From Bacteroidia bacterium (GTDB lineage: Bacteria; Bacteroidota; Bacteroidia; AKYH767-A; OLB10): DNA of 64,000 bases. The notes beneath the pieces are model-generated. The model ran no database searches and had not been told where the DNA came from. It saw only the letters and a program-made list of their open reading frames with translations. How positions within the stretch are numbered: the stretch's first letter is position 1; the number at the start of each line of letters is the position of its first letter. The DNA lies in assembly GCA_016788065.1 (NCBI GenBank), contig JAEUTI010000014.1:1-64000 (forward strand). Reading direction: 5' to 3'. Shown piece by piece: positions 27,701-35,313 of the stretch. Position numbers and translations under genes: made by a program.

Positions 27701-30700
27701 ATTACTGTTTCTAACTCCGGTTCTTTCTATGTAACTGTTGGTTCAGGTTCTTCATGCTCTGCAATTTCAAACCCTGTTACCGTATCTGTTTCAAATGCTC
27801 CTACTGCAACTATCACAACTTCCGGATCAACCACATTATGTCAGGGTGCTAATGTTACTCTGAATGCACCAGCCGGCGCTGCTTCGTATTTATGGACTCC
27901 CGGTGGTCAGACTACCCAATCGATTACTACCGGTACCGCAGGACAATATAGTGTTCGTGTAACTAATGCAGGAGGTTGCTCTGCAACTTCATCACCGGTT
28001 ACAGTTTCTGTAGGTACTACTCCATCGGCTGTAGTAACTGCAGGCGGGCCTACTTCGTTCTGTCAGGGAGGATCTGTTTCATTAAGCACTTCAGGTGGTT
28101 CATCTTACCTTTGGTTCCCTGGCGGACAAACAACTGCTTCTATTAATGTAACTGCTGCAGGTAACTATTCTGTTCGTGTAACAGGAACAGGTGGATGTAC
28201 TGCTATGTCACAAACAATTCCGGTAACAGTTAATTCAATTCCTACTGCAACAATTTCTGCGGGCGGACCAACCTCATTCTGTGCAGGAGGAAGTGTAACT
28301 TTGAGTGCAAGCTCAGGTGCTTCCTACTTGTGGACTCCGGGTGGACAAACAACACAATCGATTACAGTTAGTAATTCTGGTTCTTATACAGTTCGCGTTA
28401 CAAATGCATCAGGATGTTCTGCAACTTCTGCAGCTACAACAGTAAATGCAAATGCTACTCCATCAGCGGCAATAACTGCAAGCGGACCAACTTCATTCTG
28501 CGCAGGAGGTAATGTTACTCTAACTGCAACCAGTGGATCATCTTACTTATGGACTCCCGGCGGACAAACAACACAATCGATTTCTGTAAGTTCTGCCGGC
28601 TCATACTCCGTTAGAGTAACCAATGGCAGCGGTTGTTCTGCAACTTCTGCTGCAACTAATGTTAGTGTACAAGCCGCACCAAATGCACAGATCGCTAACA
28701 GTGGCCCACTTACCTTCTGTCAGGGAGGTAGTGTAAACCTTACTGCATCTGCGGGAGCATCATATTTGTGGAGTCCGGGTGGACAAACTACGCAAACAAT
28801 TAATGTTACCAATTCAGGTGCATATACTGTTAGAGTAACCAACAGTTCCGGTTGTTCAACAATCTCATCGGCTACCAATGTGAATGTAAACAGTTCGCCG
28901 GTAGCATCAATCGCTGCCAATGGTCCACTTGCCTTCTGCTCCGGTGGAAGTGTAACACTTACTGCAAGTGCTGGTTCATCATATTTATGGACTCCTGGCG
29001 GACAAACTTCTCAGTCGATTACTGTTTCAAATGCAGGTAGCTATTCAGTAAGAGTAACCAATGCATCCGGTTGCTCTGCTACTTCAGCAGCATCGAATGT
29101 TAGTATTACCAGCAATCCGGTAGCAACCATTACCGCTAATGGAAACACAACTCTTTGTCAGGGTGGTAATGTTGACCTTACTGCAAGCAACGGTTCATCA
29201 TGGTTGTGGAGTAATGGTGAAACTACTCAAACTATATCAGTATCCAATGCTGGAAGTTATGCAGTTACTGTTTCTGCAGGTGCAGGTTGCAGTGCTACTT
29301 CAGCACCTCAGGTAATTAGTATGTCACCAGCTGTTTCTGCGGTAATTACTCCAAACGGACCAACAACCTTTACTCAAGGACAGAATGTTGTTCTGAACGC
29401 TTCAGGTGGAACTTCTTATGTTTGGGCACCTGATGGTGAAACAACTCCATCAATAACTGTGAGCTCAAGTGGAATTTATTCTGTAACCGCATACAATGCA
29501 AATGGATGCTCTAAAACATCAGACCCAATTGTAGTTAGTGTTATTCCTGTTGCAGGCCCTCCAGCAACCATTACCTTAAGTGGCCCTGCAAAATTATGTC
29601 CGGGTCAGAATGTGGTTCTTACTGCTAATGCCGGAGCATCTTACTTATGGAGTCCGGGTGGTCAAACTACCAGACAAATTACTGTAAATACTGCAGGCAC
29701 TTATTATGTAACAGTAGTTGATAACAATGGTGTTTCATCAACCAGTGCAGATGTGATTGTATCAGTAAATCCTGCTCCTGCGGCTCCTGCTGTAATCAGC
29801 AGCTTCATTCCTGGTTCAGGCTATCAGTTAAAAGCATATGAACCAACTGCACATAACTACATCTGGTCGAATGGAGCTACCACTCAAACCATCAATGTAA
29901 ATGCAATTGGAAACTATACTGTTAAAGCAATTAATGGTTTAGGTTGTGAATCTCCAATTCAGTCAATGGCTGTAACTGCAACAAATTCTCAACCATGTGC
30001 AAAAGCCAATATGCTTTCACACTATGCAATTTCTAACAACAATGCAACTGTATCCTGGAATCCTGCAATCACTGCTGATTCATTCAGAGTTGCGGTACAA
30101 CAGATTTCAACTTCAATTGTAATGAACTTTACTGTTCCCGGAAATCAAAGTAAACTTGACTTGCAGGATCTGTTACCTGGCACTTCTTACAAATGGTATG
30201 TATACACAATTTGCGGATCAACCCAATTGCAGAGTACCAGTAAAGTGTTCACTACTTTAAATGCACCACTTCCATGCGGGTCAACTCCACAATATCTCAA
30301 AACAGATGTTGTTAATGCAACCTTCGCAAAAATATCCTGGTATGATACTCAATCAGATCGTTTTGTAATTCGCTACAGGGCAGTTGGAACTAGTACCTAC
30401 ATCTATCGTCGCTCCTACAATACATTAACTGAGGGAATGATCCAAGGATTAATTCCGTCAACTACCTACGAATGGAGTGTTCGTTCTATGTGCGATGCAA
30501 ATGTCAGCCTCTATTCCGAACCAATGTATTTCACCACTTTAAGCGCATGCCCTTCAGTAGGCGGTGTAACTGTAGCTGATATCGGATTTAACAGTGCACA
30601 ACTAAACTGGAACTCATCCATTAGTGTCGACACCTTAATGATTCGCATAGCAATTACCGGAACTACCGATTACAAAGTAATTAAACTTGCCGGTAATCCA

Positions 30701-31114
30701 AATCCGGGGAACTACACTGTAACCGGATTAATCCCAGAAACAACTTACGATGCTTGGGTAGCTACCAAATGCGGTTCCGGAAGTACTTCAGCATGGGGAA
30801 CTCCTGCAACCTTCACTACTTTATCTGAACCGGTTGTTAGAACTTCATCTGATCCTGGTATATTGAATGTGAATGCGTATCCAAACCCAACCAAATTGTT
30901 TATCAACTATGCCTTCACATCAAAAGAAGAAAGTGAATATACCGTGAAAGTATGTGATATCTCAGGACGGGAATTACTCTCTGAAGTACGCGTAGCAAAT
31001 GAAGGATTACATGGCGAACAAGTTTCATTAGGCGGATTTGCAAGCGGACTGTATATGCTAGTTATTCAACAAGGACCAATGGTTGGAAGATTCAAATTCA
31101 ATATTAGCGAGTGA
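24731..31114 (+). CDS. Giant T9SS-secreted LamG/Ig-repeat surface protein (2127 aa)
   Basis: Paralogue of the 1605-aa protein with the same order of domains. There is a signal peptide (LVLLLLLIAMFSSKAQ, cleavage near 40), then a LamG-like domain (about 45-255; VEFLFKPGY, GNWHHMAFVYN, KQVYVDGQ). An unidentified central domain (about 285-760) has ENGEV at 471-475, SAWHGWQWIVESR, AAGWDANEE and TGAEFFYS with Glu637. A CBM-like sandwich (about 800-945) precedes eleven Ig-like repeats (950-1753), three Fn3 modules (about 1754-2037) and a type A T9SS sorting domain (AYPNPTKLF..., last about 80 residues). The two conserved Glu positions are 166 residues apart in both paralogues. Enzymatic function is inferred only; adhesin is the alternative. 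Confidence 0.85.
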   Translation: MKSNFTKVFDKSNPAPSVPTQFGMLVLLLLLIAMFSSKAQTISPLRYWTFNGANAGTDSMGVSNLNFTTYNSQYTVGTNGQVGKYISLDAQSNLIDGGPLPLSNAVSVEFLFKPGYMFNTTNMIKRGDGAFAIRMEYPKISFYTTVKTSSGSMIEDEFIINLDGIGRKTFGYYVDGNWHHMAFVYNATTGVKQVYVDGQLPTGFSKTVANTGTINSTGNTNFYLNHTVNYVKYFGSIDELAVYNTAIPANFVYKHYLGTQSGQPYSFTNNYNNPLPTAAPITGPVDPMDFAPGHPSVTISAIEQLNSYPVPRYKPGNTLLKNFNWMDPKYMGGLFQPGVTTQNAVDNSVLIQTELAKNYNYYFNVELGNDLFDIAWANAANANPDFKLALTIFRAQLNGNSPELTNQNKPANHYLQNSSGQFIDINGNVTTSKIWRPTAPTSSYNNDGQNIYNELNNLYTRLTRNIDIVNENGEVFPHPEEVALNKDPDVVAAKNASGMDWPTFLASKFKENEVNSYRNIFMAHPRMANAKFTEYSTDGFPLYRFKYSQARLVNSQINGQYYSTPDFYPRWANNWRNWVSAWHGWQWIVESRVNELAVGDRLYSPFVAAGWDANEEVNIRPGQWLGLLKALGMTGAEFFYSGFFSLSSPWPDSRNWIWQAAMPPYAQAISSRYEDFLRNGELMNGDVANSYVTPTAPGYSFWCGDLSKLVVIRKHNAGNKYAITGSVQPNSNMVGNSPDEGVAKITLDGQVISFKVRKQGSTYIYDKTNAAAPVFYQLDGWHEKSHPSHWTKDFNFEAELFDNTNSQVSIKTSVPAGAAAGDFTNFTSYVSWPDNATSPAPVEYNFRPRSASNATLYLWVRARSRGGVTSSMNVQIDNMAARTIGCINDTAWTWYRYDACTQQAINYNNINVADHKIIITPGNAKLEIDQVLLTTSSSLILNSAPPSCGSATATVTANGSTSFCTGGSVTLTASAGTSYFWSPGGQTTQSITVSNSGSFYVTVGSGSSCSAISNPVTVSVSNAPTATITTSGSTTLCQGANVTLNAPAGAASYLWTPGGQTTQSITTGTAGQYSVRVTNAGGCSATSSPVTVSVGTTPSAVVTAGGPTSFCQGGSVSLSTSGGSSYLWFPGGQTTASINVTAAGNYSVRVTGTGGCTAMSQTIPVTVNSIPTATISAGGPTSFCAGGSVTLSASSGASYLWTPGGQTTQSITVSNSGSYTVRVTNASGCSATSAATTVNANATPSAAITASGPTSFCAGGNVTLTATSGSSYLWTPGGQTTQSISVSSAGSYSVRVTNGSGCSATSAATNVSVQAAPNAQIANSGPLTFCQGGSVNLTASAGASYLWSPGGQTTQTINVTNSGAYTVRVTNSSGCSTISSATNVNVNSSPVASIAANGPLAFCSGGSVTLTASAGSSYLWTPGGQTSQSITVSNAGSYSVRVTNASGCSATSAASNVSITSNPVATITANGNTTLCQGGNVDLTASNGSSWLWSNGETTQTISVSNAGSYAVTVSAGAGCSATSAPQVISMSPAVSAVITPNGPTTFTQGQNVVLNASGGTSYVWAPDGETTPSITVSSSGIYSVTAYNANGCSKTSDPIVVSVIPVAGPPATITLSGPAKLCPGQNVVLTANAGASYLWSPGGQTTRQITVNTAGTYYVTVVDNNGVSSTSADVIVSVNPAPAAPAVISSFIPGSGYQLKAYEPTAHNYIWSNGATTQTINVNAIGNYTVKAINGLGCESPIQSMAVTATNSQPCAKANMLSHYAISNNNATVSWNPAITADSFRVAVQQISTSIVMNFTVPGNQSKLDLQDLLPGTSYKWYVYTICGSTQLQSTSKVFTTLNAPLPCGSTPQYLKTDVVNATFAKISWYDTQSDRFVIRYRAVGTSTYIYRRSYNTLTEGMIQGLIPSTTYEWSVRSMCDANVSLYSEPMYFTTLSACPSVGGVTVADIGFNSAQLNWNSSISVDTLMIRIAITGTTDYKVIKLAGNPNPGNYTVTGLIPETTYDAWVATKCGSGSTSAWGTPATFTTLSEPVVRTSSDPGILNVNAYPNPTKLFINYAFTSKEESEYTVKVCDISGRELLSEVRVANEGLHGEQVSLGGFASGLYMLVIQQGPMVGRFKFNISE
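27583..29992 (+). repeat. Tandem Ig-like repeat array, 11 units
   Basis: Eleven in-frame units of about 73 aa (219 bases) follow the same pattern as the array at 21209, but with PGGQTTQ in place of PGNQTTQ as the usual loop. Units 4-7 are the most alike at DNA level. Unit 9 has lost the first Cys (TFTQGQ), unit 10 lacks the second, and unit 11 is divergent. Confidence 0.85.
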
Positions 31115-31179
31115 CAGAAATGATAAATGATGGATGATTGGGCTGTGTCGAAATATAAGCATGCATTTCGTAGAAGCAA

Positions 31180-31325
31180 TAATCAGCACCCATTCGACTT
31201 CGCTCAGGGGCTGCATCAGCACCCCTCGATCCGCCAGCCGGCGGACTCTGGGCACCCTTCGACTTAGCTCAGGGGCTGCATCAGCACCCATTCGACTTCG
31301 CTCAGGGCAAGCATCAACACATCAG
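31180..31325. repeat. REP-like TTCGAC...GCTCAGGG repeats
   Basis: Three copies of the word ATTCGACTTCGCTCAGGG or a close variant occur at about 31192-31210, 31256-31274 and 31290-31307, two followed by GCTGCATCAGCACCC. A GC-rich palindrome (CCGCCAGCCGGCGG, 31231-31244) sits between the first two. The ends of the word are partly complementary (CCCTTCGA and TCAGGG), giving small hairpins. Short ATCAGCAC words continue to 31339. These are non-coding and lie between two convergent genes. Related words occur near 7320 and 17732. Confidence 0.7.
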
Positions 31326-31340
31326 CACATCAGCACATTA

Positions 31341-31377
31341 AAAAAAAGACTGCAGAAAATTCTGCAGTCTTTTTTTA
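31341..31377. terminator. Bidirectional terminator between convergent genes
   Basis: A-tract, AGACTGCAGAA, a short A/T turn, TTCTGCAGTCT and T-tract form a near-perfect symmetric hairpin. It can serve both the 2127-aa protein gene (+) and the muramidase gene (-), whose stop is at 31375. Confidence 0.85.
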
Positions 31378-32592
31378 TTCTTCATATAGCAAATATTTTT
31401 TTCGCTTTGCCAGATAGCTTTTTAATCCCGGTTGCCATGATTTACGAATTTCTTCAACACTCATATTAGCCTGGATTTGTTTCCTCAACATATCAGTTCC
31501 AGCAAGCTTGTCGAAAAATGGGATAAAAAATGCGGCGGAATCAGAATAAGCCTTATACATCTGAACAATCCACTCAATTTGCAATTGCCCTGATTTTAAC
31601 ACCTCTTCCTTTCTTGAATTTAATTTTATGCCTTTGCAAAGTTGATTCTCATAAGGTGGATCTTTAATCACACCGGCAATTTCAACCGGCTTAAATTCAA
31701 AGTCGCCGTTCTTATAACCTGGAAATCCCATAACCTGAAATGGAAAATCAGTACCCCTTCCCACCGAAACCTTAGCCCCTTCAAAAAAACACAACGATGG
31801 ATACAGATAAATGGCATCCATATTTGGAAGGTTAGGCGATGGTCTTACCGGTAAATTATATAGTGATTTGTGAGTGTAACCAACCATAGGAACAACCAGC
31901 AGCGTACATTTTTCGGCATCAGAAATCCACTTTTCTCCTTTTGCCATTTTCGCATATTCACCAACTGTTAGTCCATGTACAACCGGAATCGGCGCAATTC
32001 CAACAAAGGAACGAAAAGCTGTATCGAGCACGGGACCATCAACATAAAATCCATTAGGATTGGGCCGATCGAGAACGATAACAGGAATATTAAATGCCGC
32101 ACACGACTCCATCACATAATGCAAAGTAGAGATGTAAGTATAAAAACGGGCTCCCACATCCTGAATATCAAAAATAATAACATCTATACCGTCAAGATCT
32201 TCCTTAGTGGGCTTTTTATGAGAACCGTATAATGAAACCAACGCAATACCAGTTTTGGCGTCGATTCCTGAATTAACGTGATCACCGGGACCAGCCTCAC
32301 CACGAAAACCATGCTCCGGAGCAAAAACTCTTGAAACAGTAATGCCTGAGTCAATTAACAGGTCAACTAAATGCCGGCTGCCAACTAAAGAAGTTTGATT
32401 GGCTACCACTCCCACCTTCTTACCCTTCAAAAGCCGTAAATAGGCGCCGGTTTGATCGGCACCGGTTAAAAGCTTCTCATTTGAAACAGAACCGACACCA
32501 TTTTCAGTGATTCCACTACTAACCGGCACACCGGCTGAGCAAGCTACAAGCACCAATAAAAAAACTAAGTTCCTGATTTTAGGGTAGATCAT
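31375..32592 (-). CDS. NamZ-like exo-beta-N-acetylmuramidase (DUF1343), lipoprotein
   Basis: This DUF1343 protein of about 405 aa belongs to the YbbC/NamZ family, whose characterised members release MurNAc from the ends of peptidoglycan fragments. Family motifs are visible: KVGVVANQTSLV, FAPEHGFRGEAGPGDHV, FDIQDVGARFYTY, VLDRPNPNG, VVHGLTVGE, and RPSPNLPNMDAIYLYPSLCFFEG. I start it at ATG 32592, because MIYPKIRNLVFLLVLVAC reads as a lipoprotein signal peptide with the lipobox LVAC; the frame is open 15 codons further upstream without adding signal. Likely anchored in the outer or inner membrane, acting in cell-wall recycling. Confidence 0.87.
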   Translation of the reverse strand: MIYPKIRNLVFLLVLVACSAGVPVSSGITENGVGSVSNEKLLTGADQTGAYLRLLKGKKVGVVANQTSLVGSRHLVDLLIDSGITVSRVFAPEHGFRGEAGPGDHVNSGIDAKTGIALVSLYGSHKKPTKEDLDGIDVIIFDIQDVGARFYTYISTLHYVMESCAAFNIPVIVLDRPNPNGFYVDGPVLDTAFRSFVGIAPIPVVHGLTVGEYAKMAKGEKWISDAEKCTLLVVPMVGYTHKSLYNLPVRPSPNLPNMDAIYLYPSLCFFEGAKVSVGRGTDFPFQVMGFPGYKNGDFEFKPVEIAGVIKDPPYENQLCKGIKLNSRKEEVLKSGQLQIEWIVQMYKAYSDSAAFFIPFFDKLAGTDMLRKQIQANMSVEEIRKSWQPGLKSYLAKRKKYLLYEE

Positions 32593-32657
32593 AATAAATG
32601 GCTTTACAGTTGCTGCGAAATTGGTAAATTTATGCACTTAAATCAACCCTTTGTTAA

Positions 32658-33881
32658 GTGAGTTACGAAACATTCATTGCTAAAAAAGTACTTTTCGGCA
32701 AATCCGGTAAATCCCGGATGGCAAATCCTGTGATAAGGATTGCTACGTTGGGGATTACCCTTGGAATGGCTGTGATGATTATTTCTGTAATGGTTGTTAC
32801 CGGTTTCCGAAACGAAATAACTGCTAAAGTAATCGGCTTTGGAGCTCATATCAGAATCAATAACTTTGATTCCAACAACTCCTACGAAGAAATTCCTATT
32901 GCGGCCAATGCCCCTTTTGTTTCTAAATTGAAAAAAAATCCGAATGTAAAACATATTCAGATTTATGCTACCAAAGCAGGCATCGTAAAAACGAATGAAG
33001 AAATTCAGGGAATAGTGCTTAAAGGAGTCGATAAGAAATATGACTGGACCTTTTTTAAAGATAAATTGGTTTCCGGTAAAATACCGGAACTGAACGATTC
33101 CAATGAGTTTAATGAAGTACTTATTTCAAAGAAGACTGCCAACCAGTTGCAGTTGAAAGCAAGCGATGATATGATCGTCTATTTCATTCAGCAACCACCC
33201 AGAATCCGGAAATTTAAAATTACCGGGGTTTACTCGACTGGACTTGATGAATTCGATAATTTATATGCATTTTGCAATATCGACATTATCAGAAAGCTGA
33301 ATAACTGGGACAAAACACAGGCTGGTGGTTATGAGATTTTAATTCATGATTTAAACAAACTTGATCAGGTTAATGATGAAATTTACAAGTCTGCAGGTTT
33401 TGAATTCTACACACAAAGCATCAGGGAACAATATCCGCAACTCTTTCATTGGCTCGATTTGCAAAACATAAATGTGATCATCATTATCGGACTCATTTTA
33501 TTGATTGCCGGGATCAGCATGATCTCCACCCTGCTGATTCTGATTCTGGAAAATACTGCTATGATTGGAATGCTCAAAGCACTTGGCGCCGGAGACCGAA
33601 GCATTCGCAAGATCTTTATTTATATCGCTGTACCGGTAATCGGCACCGGAATAATCGCCGGAAATATTTTAGGCATTGGACTTTGCTTGCTGCAATGGAA
33701 ATTCGGACTGGTCACACTCCCCCAGGAATCGTACTATGTGAGTACCGTTCCGGTTAACTTTTCGATCCCACATCTGATATTGCTCAATGCAGGGACCATT
33801 CTGGCCTGTATCCTGATTTTGATTGGACCTTCGGCTGTGATCAGCAGAATAAGCCCTTCAAAAGTTATGCGATTTGATTAA
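32658..33881 (+). CDS. LolC/E-type (FtsX-family) ABC permease
   Basis: This 407-aa membrane protein of the MacB/LolCE/FtsX permease family has a first transmembrane helix near residues 25-48 (IATLGITLGMAVMIISVMVV), a large periplasmic domain (about 50-265) and three C-terminal helices (about 270-400; IIIIGLILLIAGISMISTLL, then ENTAMIGMLKALGA, the conserved cytoplasmic loop). The topology matches LolC/LolE, which extract lipoproteins for transport to the outer membrane. The start is GTG at 32658. No ATP-binding subunit is adjacent, so the partner must be encoded elsewhere. It is divergent from the muramidase gene. Confidence 0.85.
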   Translation: MSYETFIAKKVLFGKSGKSRMANPVIRIATLGITLGMAVMIISVMVVTGFRNEITAKVIGFGAHIRINNFDSNNSYEEIPIAANAPFVSKLKKNPNVKHIQIYATKAGIVKTNEEIQGIVLKGVDKKYDWTFFKDKLVSGKIPELNDSNEFNEVLISKKTANQLQLKASDDMIVYFIQQPPRIRKFKITGVYSTGLDEFDNLYAFCNIDIIRKLNNWDKTQAGGYEILIHDLNKLDQVNDEIYKSAGFEFYTQSIREQYPQLFHWLDLQNINVIIIIGLILLIAGISMISTLLILILENTAMIGMLKALGAGDRSIRKIFIYIAVPVIGTGIIAGNILGIGLCLLQWKFGLVTLPQESYYVSTVPVNFSIPHLILLNAGTILACILILIGPSAVISRISPSKVMRFD

Positions 33882-33888
33882 CCGGGAA

Positions 33889-33919
33889 TTTCTGCTTTCA
33901 AGGGCTTTTTGTACCTTTG
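33889..33919 (+). promoter_or_regulatory. Candidate promoter of the cystathionine beta-synthase gene
   Basis: TTTC (33889-33892), 19 bases, TACCTTTG (33912-33919) is a good Bacteroidota promoter, 24 bases before the ATG. Confidence 0.6.
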
Positions 33920-33943
33920 CACTTCTAAATTAAAATATATCAA

Positions 33944-35308
33944 ATGTACTGCAAGAACATACTGGAAACCATTGGAAATACGCCACTTGTGCGATTAAAC
34001 AAAGTTGCTGAAGGCGTTAAAGCTACCGTTTTGGCTAAAGTGGAGACTTTCAACCCCGGAAATTCAATTAAAGACCGCATGGCTCTCAAAATGGTTGAAG
34101 ATGCTGAAAAAGCCGGTCTTCTTAAGCCGGGAGGAACCATTATTGAAGGAACTTCAGGAAATACCGGAATGGGGCTGGCTATTGCTGCTATCGTGAAAGG
34201 CTATAAGTGCATTTTCGCTACAACCGACAAGCAAAGCAAGGAAAAGGTTGATGCCCTTCGTGCCTTTGGTGCGGAAGTGGTGGTTTGTCCAACCAATGTT
34301 GAACCGGAAGATCCAAGATCGTATTATTCTGTTGCAGCCCGTCTGAACCGGGAAATTCCAAACTCGTTTTATCCAAATCAATACGATAATCCTTCTAATG
34401 CCATTGCTCACTATGAAACAACTGGACCAGAAATCTGGGCACAGACTGAAGGTAAAGTTGATCACCTGGTGGTAGGTGTTGGCACCGGTGGAACCATCTG
34501 TGGTACAGCTAAATTTTTGAAAGAAAAAAATCCAAATCTGAAAGTTTGGGGAATCGATACTTATGGTTCTGTGTTTAAGAAATATAAGGAAACCGGAATT
34601 TTCGATAAAAATGAAATTTATCCCTATGTTACAGAAGGTATTGGTGAAGATTTCCTGCCAAAAAATGTTGACTTTAATCTGATAGATGCTTTTGAAAAAG
34701 TTACCGATAAGGATGCTGCTCTGATGACTAGAGAAATTGTTCGTAAGGAAGGTATCTGGGTGGGCAATTCAGCGGGTTCGGCTATGGCCGGATTACTTCA
34801 GCTGAAGGATAAATTCAAAGAAGGAGAAGTTGTTGTGGTAATTTTCCATGATCATGGCACCCGTTATCTGGGTAAAATTTTCAACGACGATTGGATGCGT
34901 GAAAAAGGTTATACCAATCGGAAAGGTATGACTGCAAATGACCTGGTTAATACAAATAAAAATGTTGAATTGATTACTGTGAAAAGTACTGATACCATCA
35001 GTGATGCTCTTAAGCTCATCACCGGACATGGCATCTCTCAAATTCCGGTAACAACTGATAACCGCATCGTTGGTACGGTAAATGAAAATTTAATATTCAG
35101 TAAAATAATTGCTAATCCGGATATTGCCAAAGAACCGGTGAGCACCATTATGCAGGAAGCACTTCCATTCGTGGATGCTTCTACTCCACTTGATGTCCTC
35201 TCTGAAATGGTCAGCAAATCGGATGCAGCTGTGCTTGTAAAGGATTTTAAACTGGATAAAAATTATATCATTACCCGTTTCGATGTTGTGAAAGCTCTTG
35301 CCAACTGA
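33944..35308 (+). CDS. Cystathionine beta-synthase (PLP enzyme with CBS pair)
   Basis: This 454-aa fold-type II PLP enzyme condenses serine (or O-acetylserine) with homocysteine or sulfide. The catalytic domain (about 1-320) shows IGNTPLVRL, the PLP lysine in NPGNSIKDRMA, the phosphate-binding EGTSGNTGMGLA, VGVGTGGTICGTAKF, and EGIWVGNSAGSA. The C-terminal 115 residues form a pair of CBS domains (VELITVKSTDTISDAL, GHGISQIPVT, then VSTIMQEALPFV). No heme-binding N-terminal domain is present. Five bases separate it from the receptor-like gene, so they are probably co-transcribed. Cysteine synthase with CBS domains is the alternative reading. Confidence 0.9.
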   Translation: MYCKNILETIGNTPLVRLNKVAEGVKATVLAKVETFNPGNSIKDRMALKMVEDAEKAGLLKPGGTIIEGTSGNTGMGLAIAAIVKGYKCIFATTDKQSKEKVDALRAFGAEVVVCPTNVEPEDPRSYYSVAARLNREIPNSFYPNQYDNPSNAIAHYETTGPEIWAQTEGKVDHLVVGVGTGGTICGTAKFLKEKNPNLKVWGIDTYGSVFKKYKETGIFDKNEIYPYVTEGIGEDFLPKNVDFNLIDAFEKVTDKDAALMTREIVRKEGIWVGNSAGSAMAGLLQLKDKFKEGEVVVVIFHDHGTRYLGKIFNDDWMREKGYTNRKGMTANDLVNTNKNVELITVKSTDTISDALKLITGHGISQIPVTTDNRIVGTVNENLIFSKIIANPDIAKEPVSTIMQEALPFVDASTPLDVLSEMVSKSDAAVLVKDFKLDKNYIITRFDVVKALAN

Positions 35309-35313
35309 AACAA

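Noticed and set aside
21209-29992. Regular repeats that might be mistaken for a CRISPR array
   Set aside because: Units are about 219 bases, in frame and coding; no short identical repeats with unique spacers and no cas genes.
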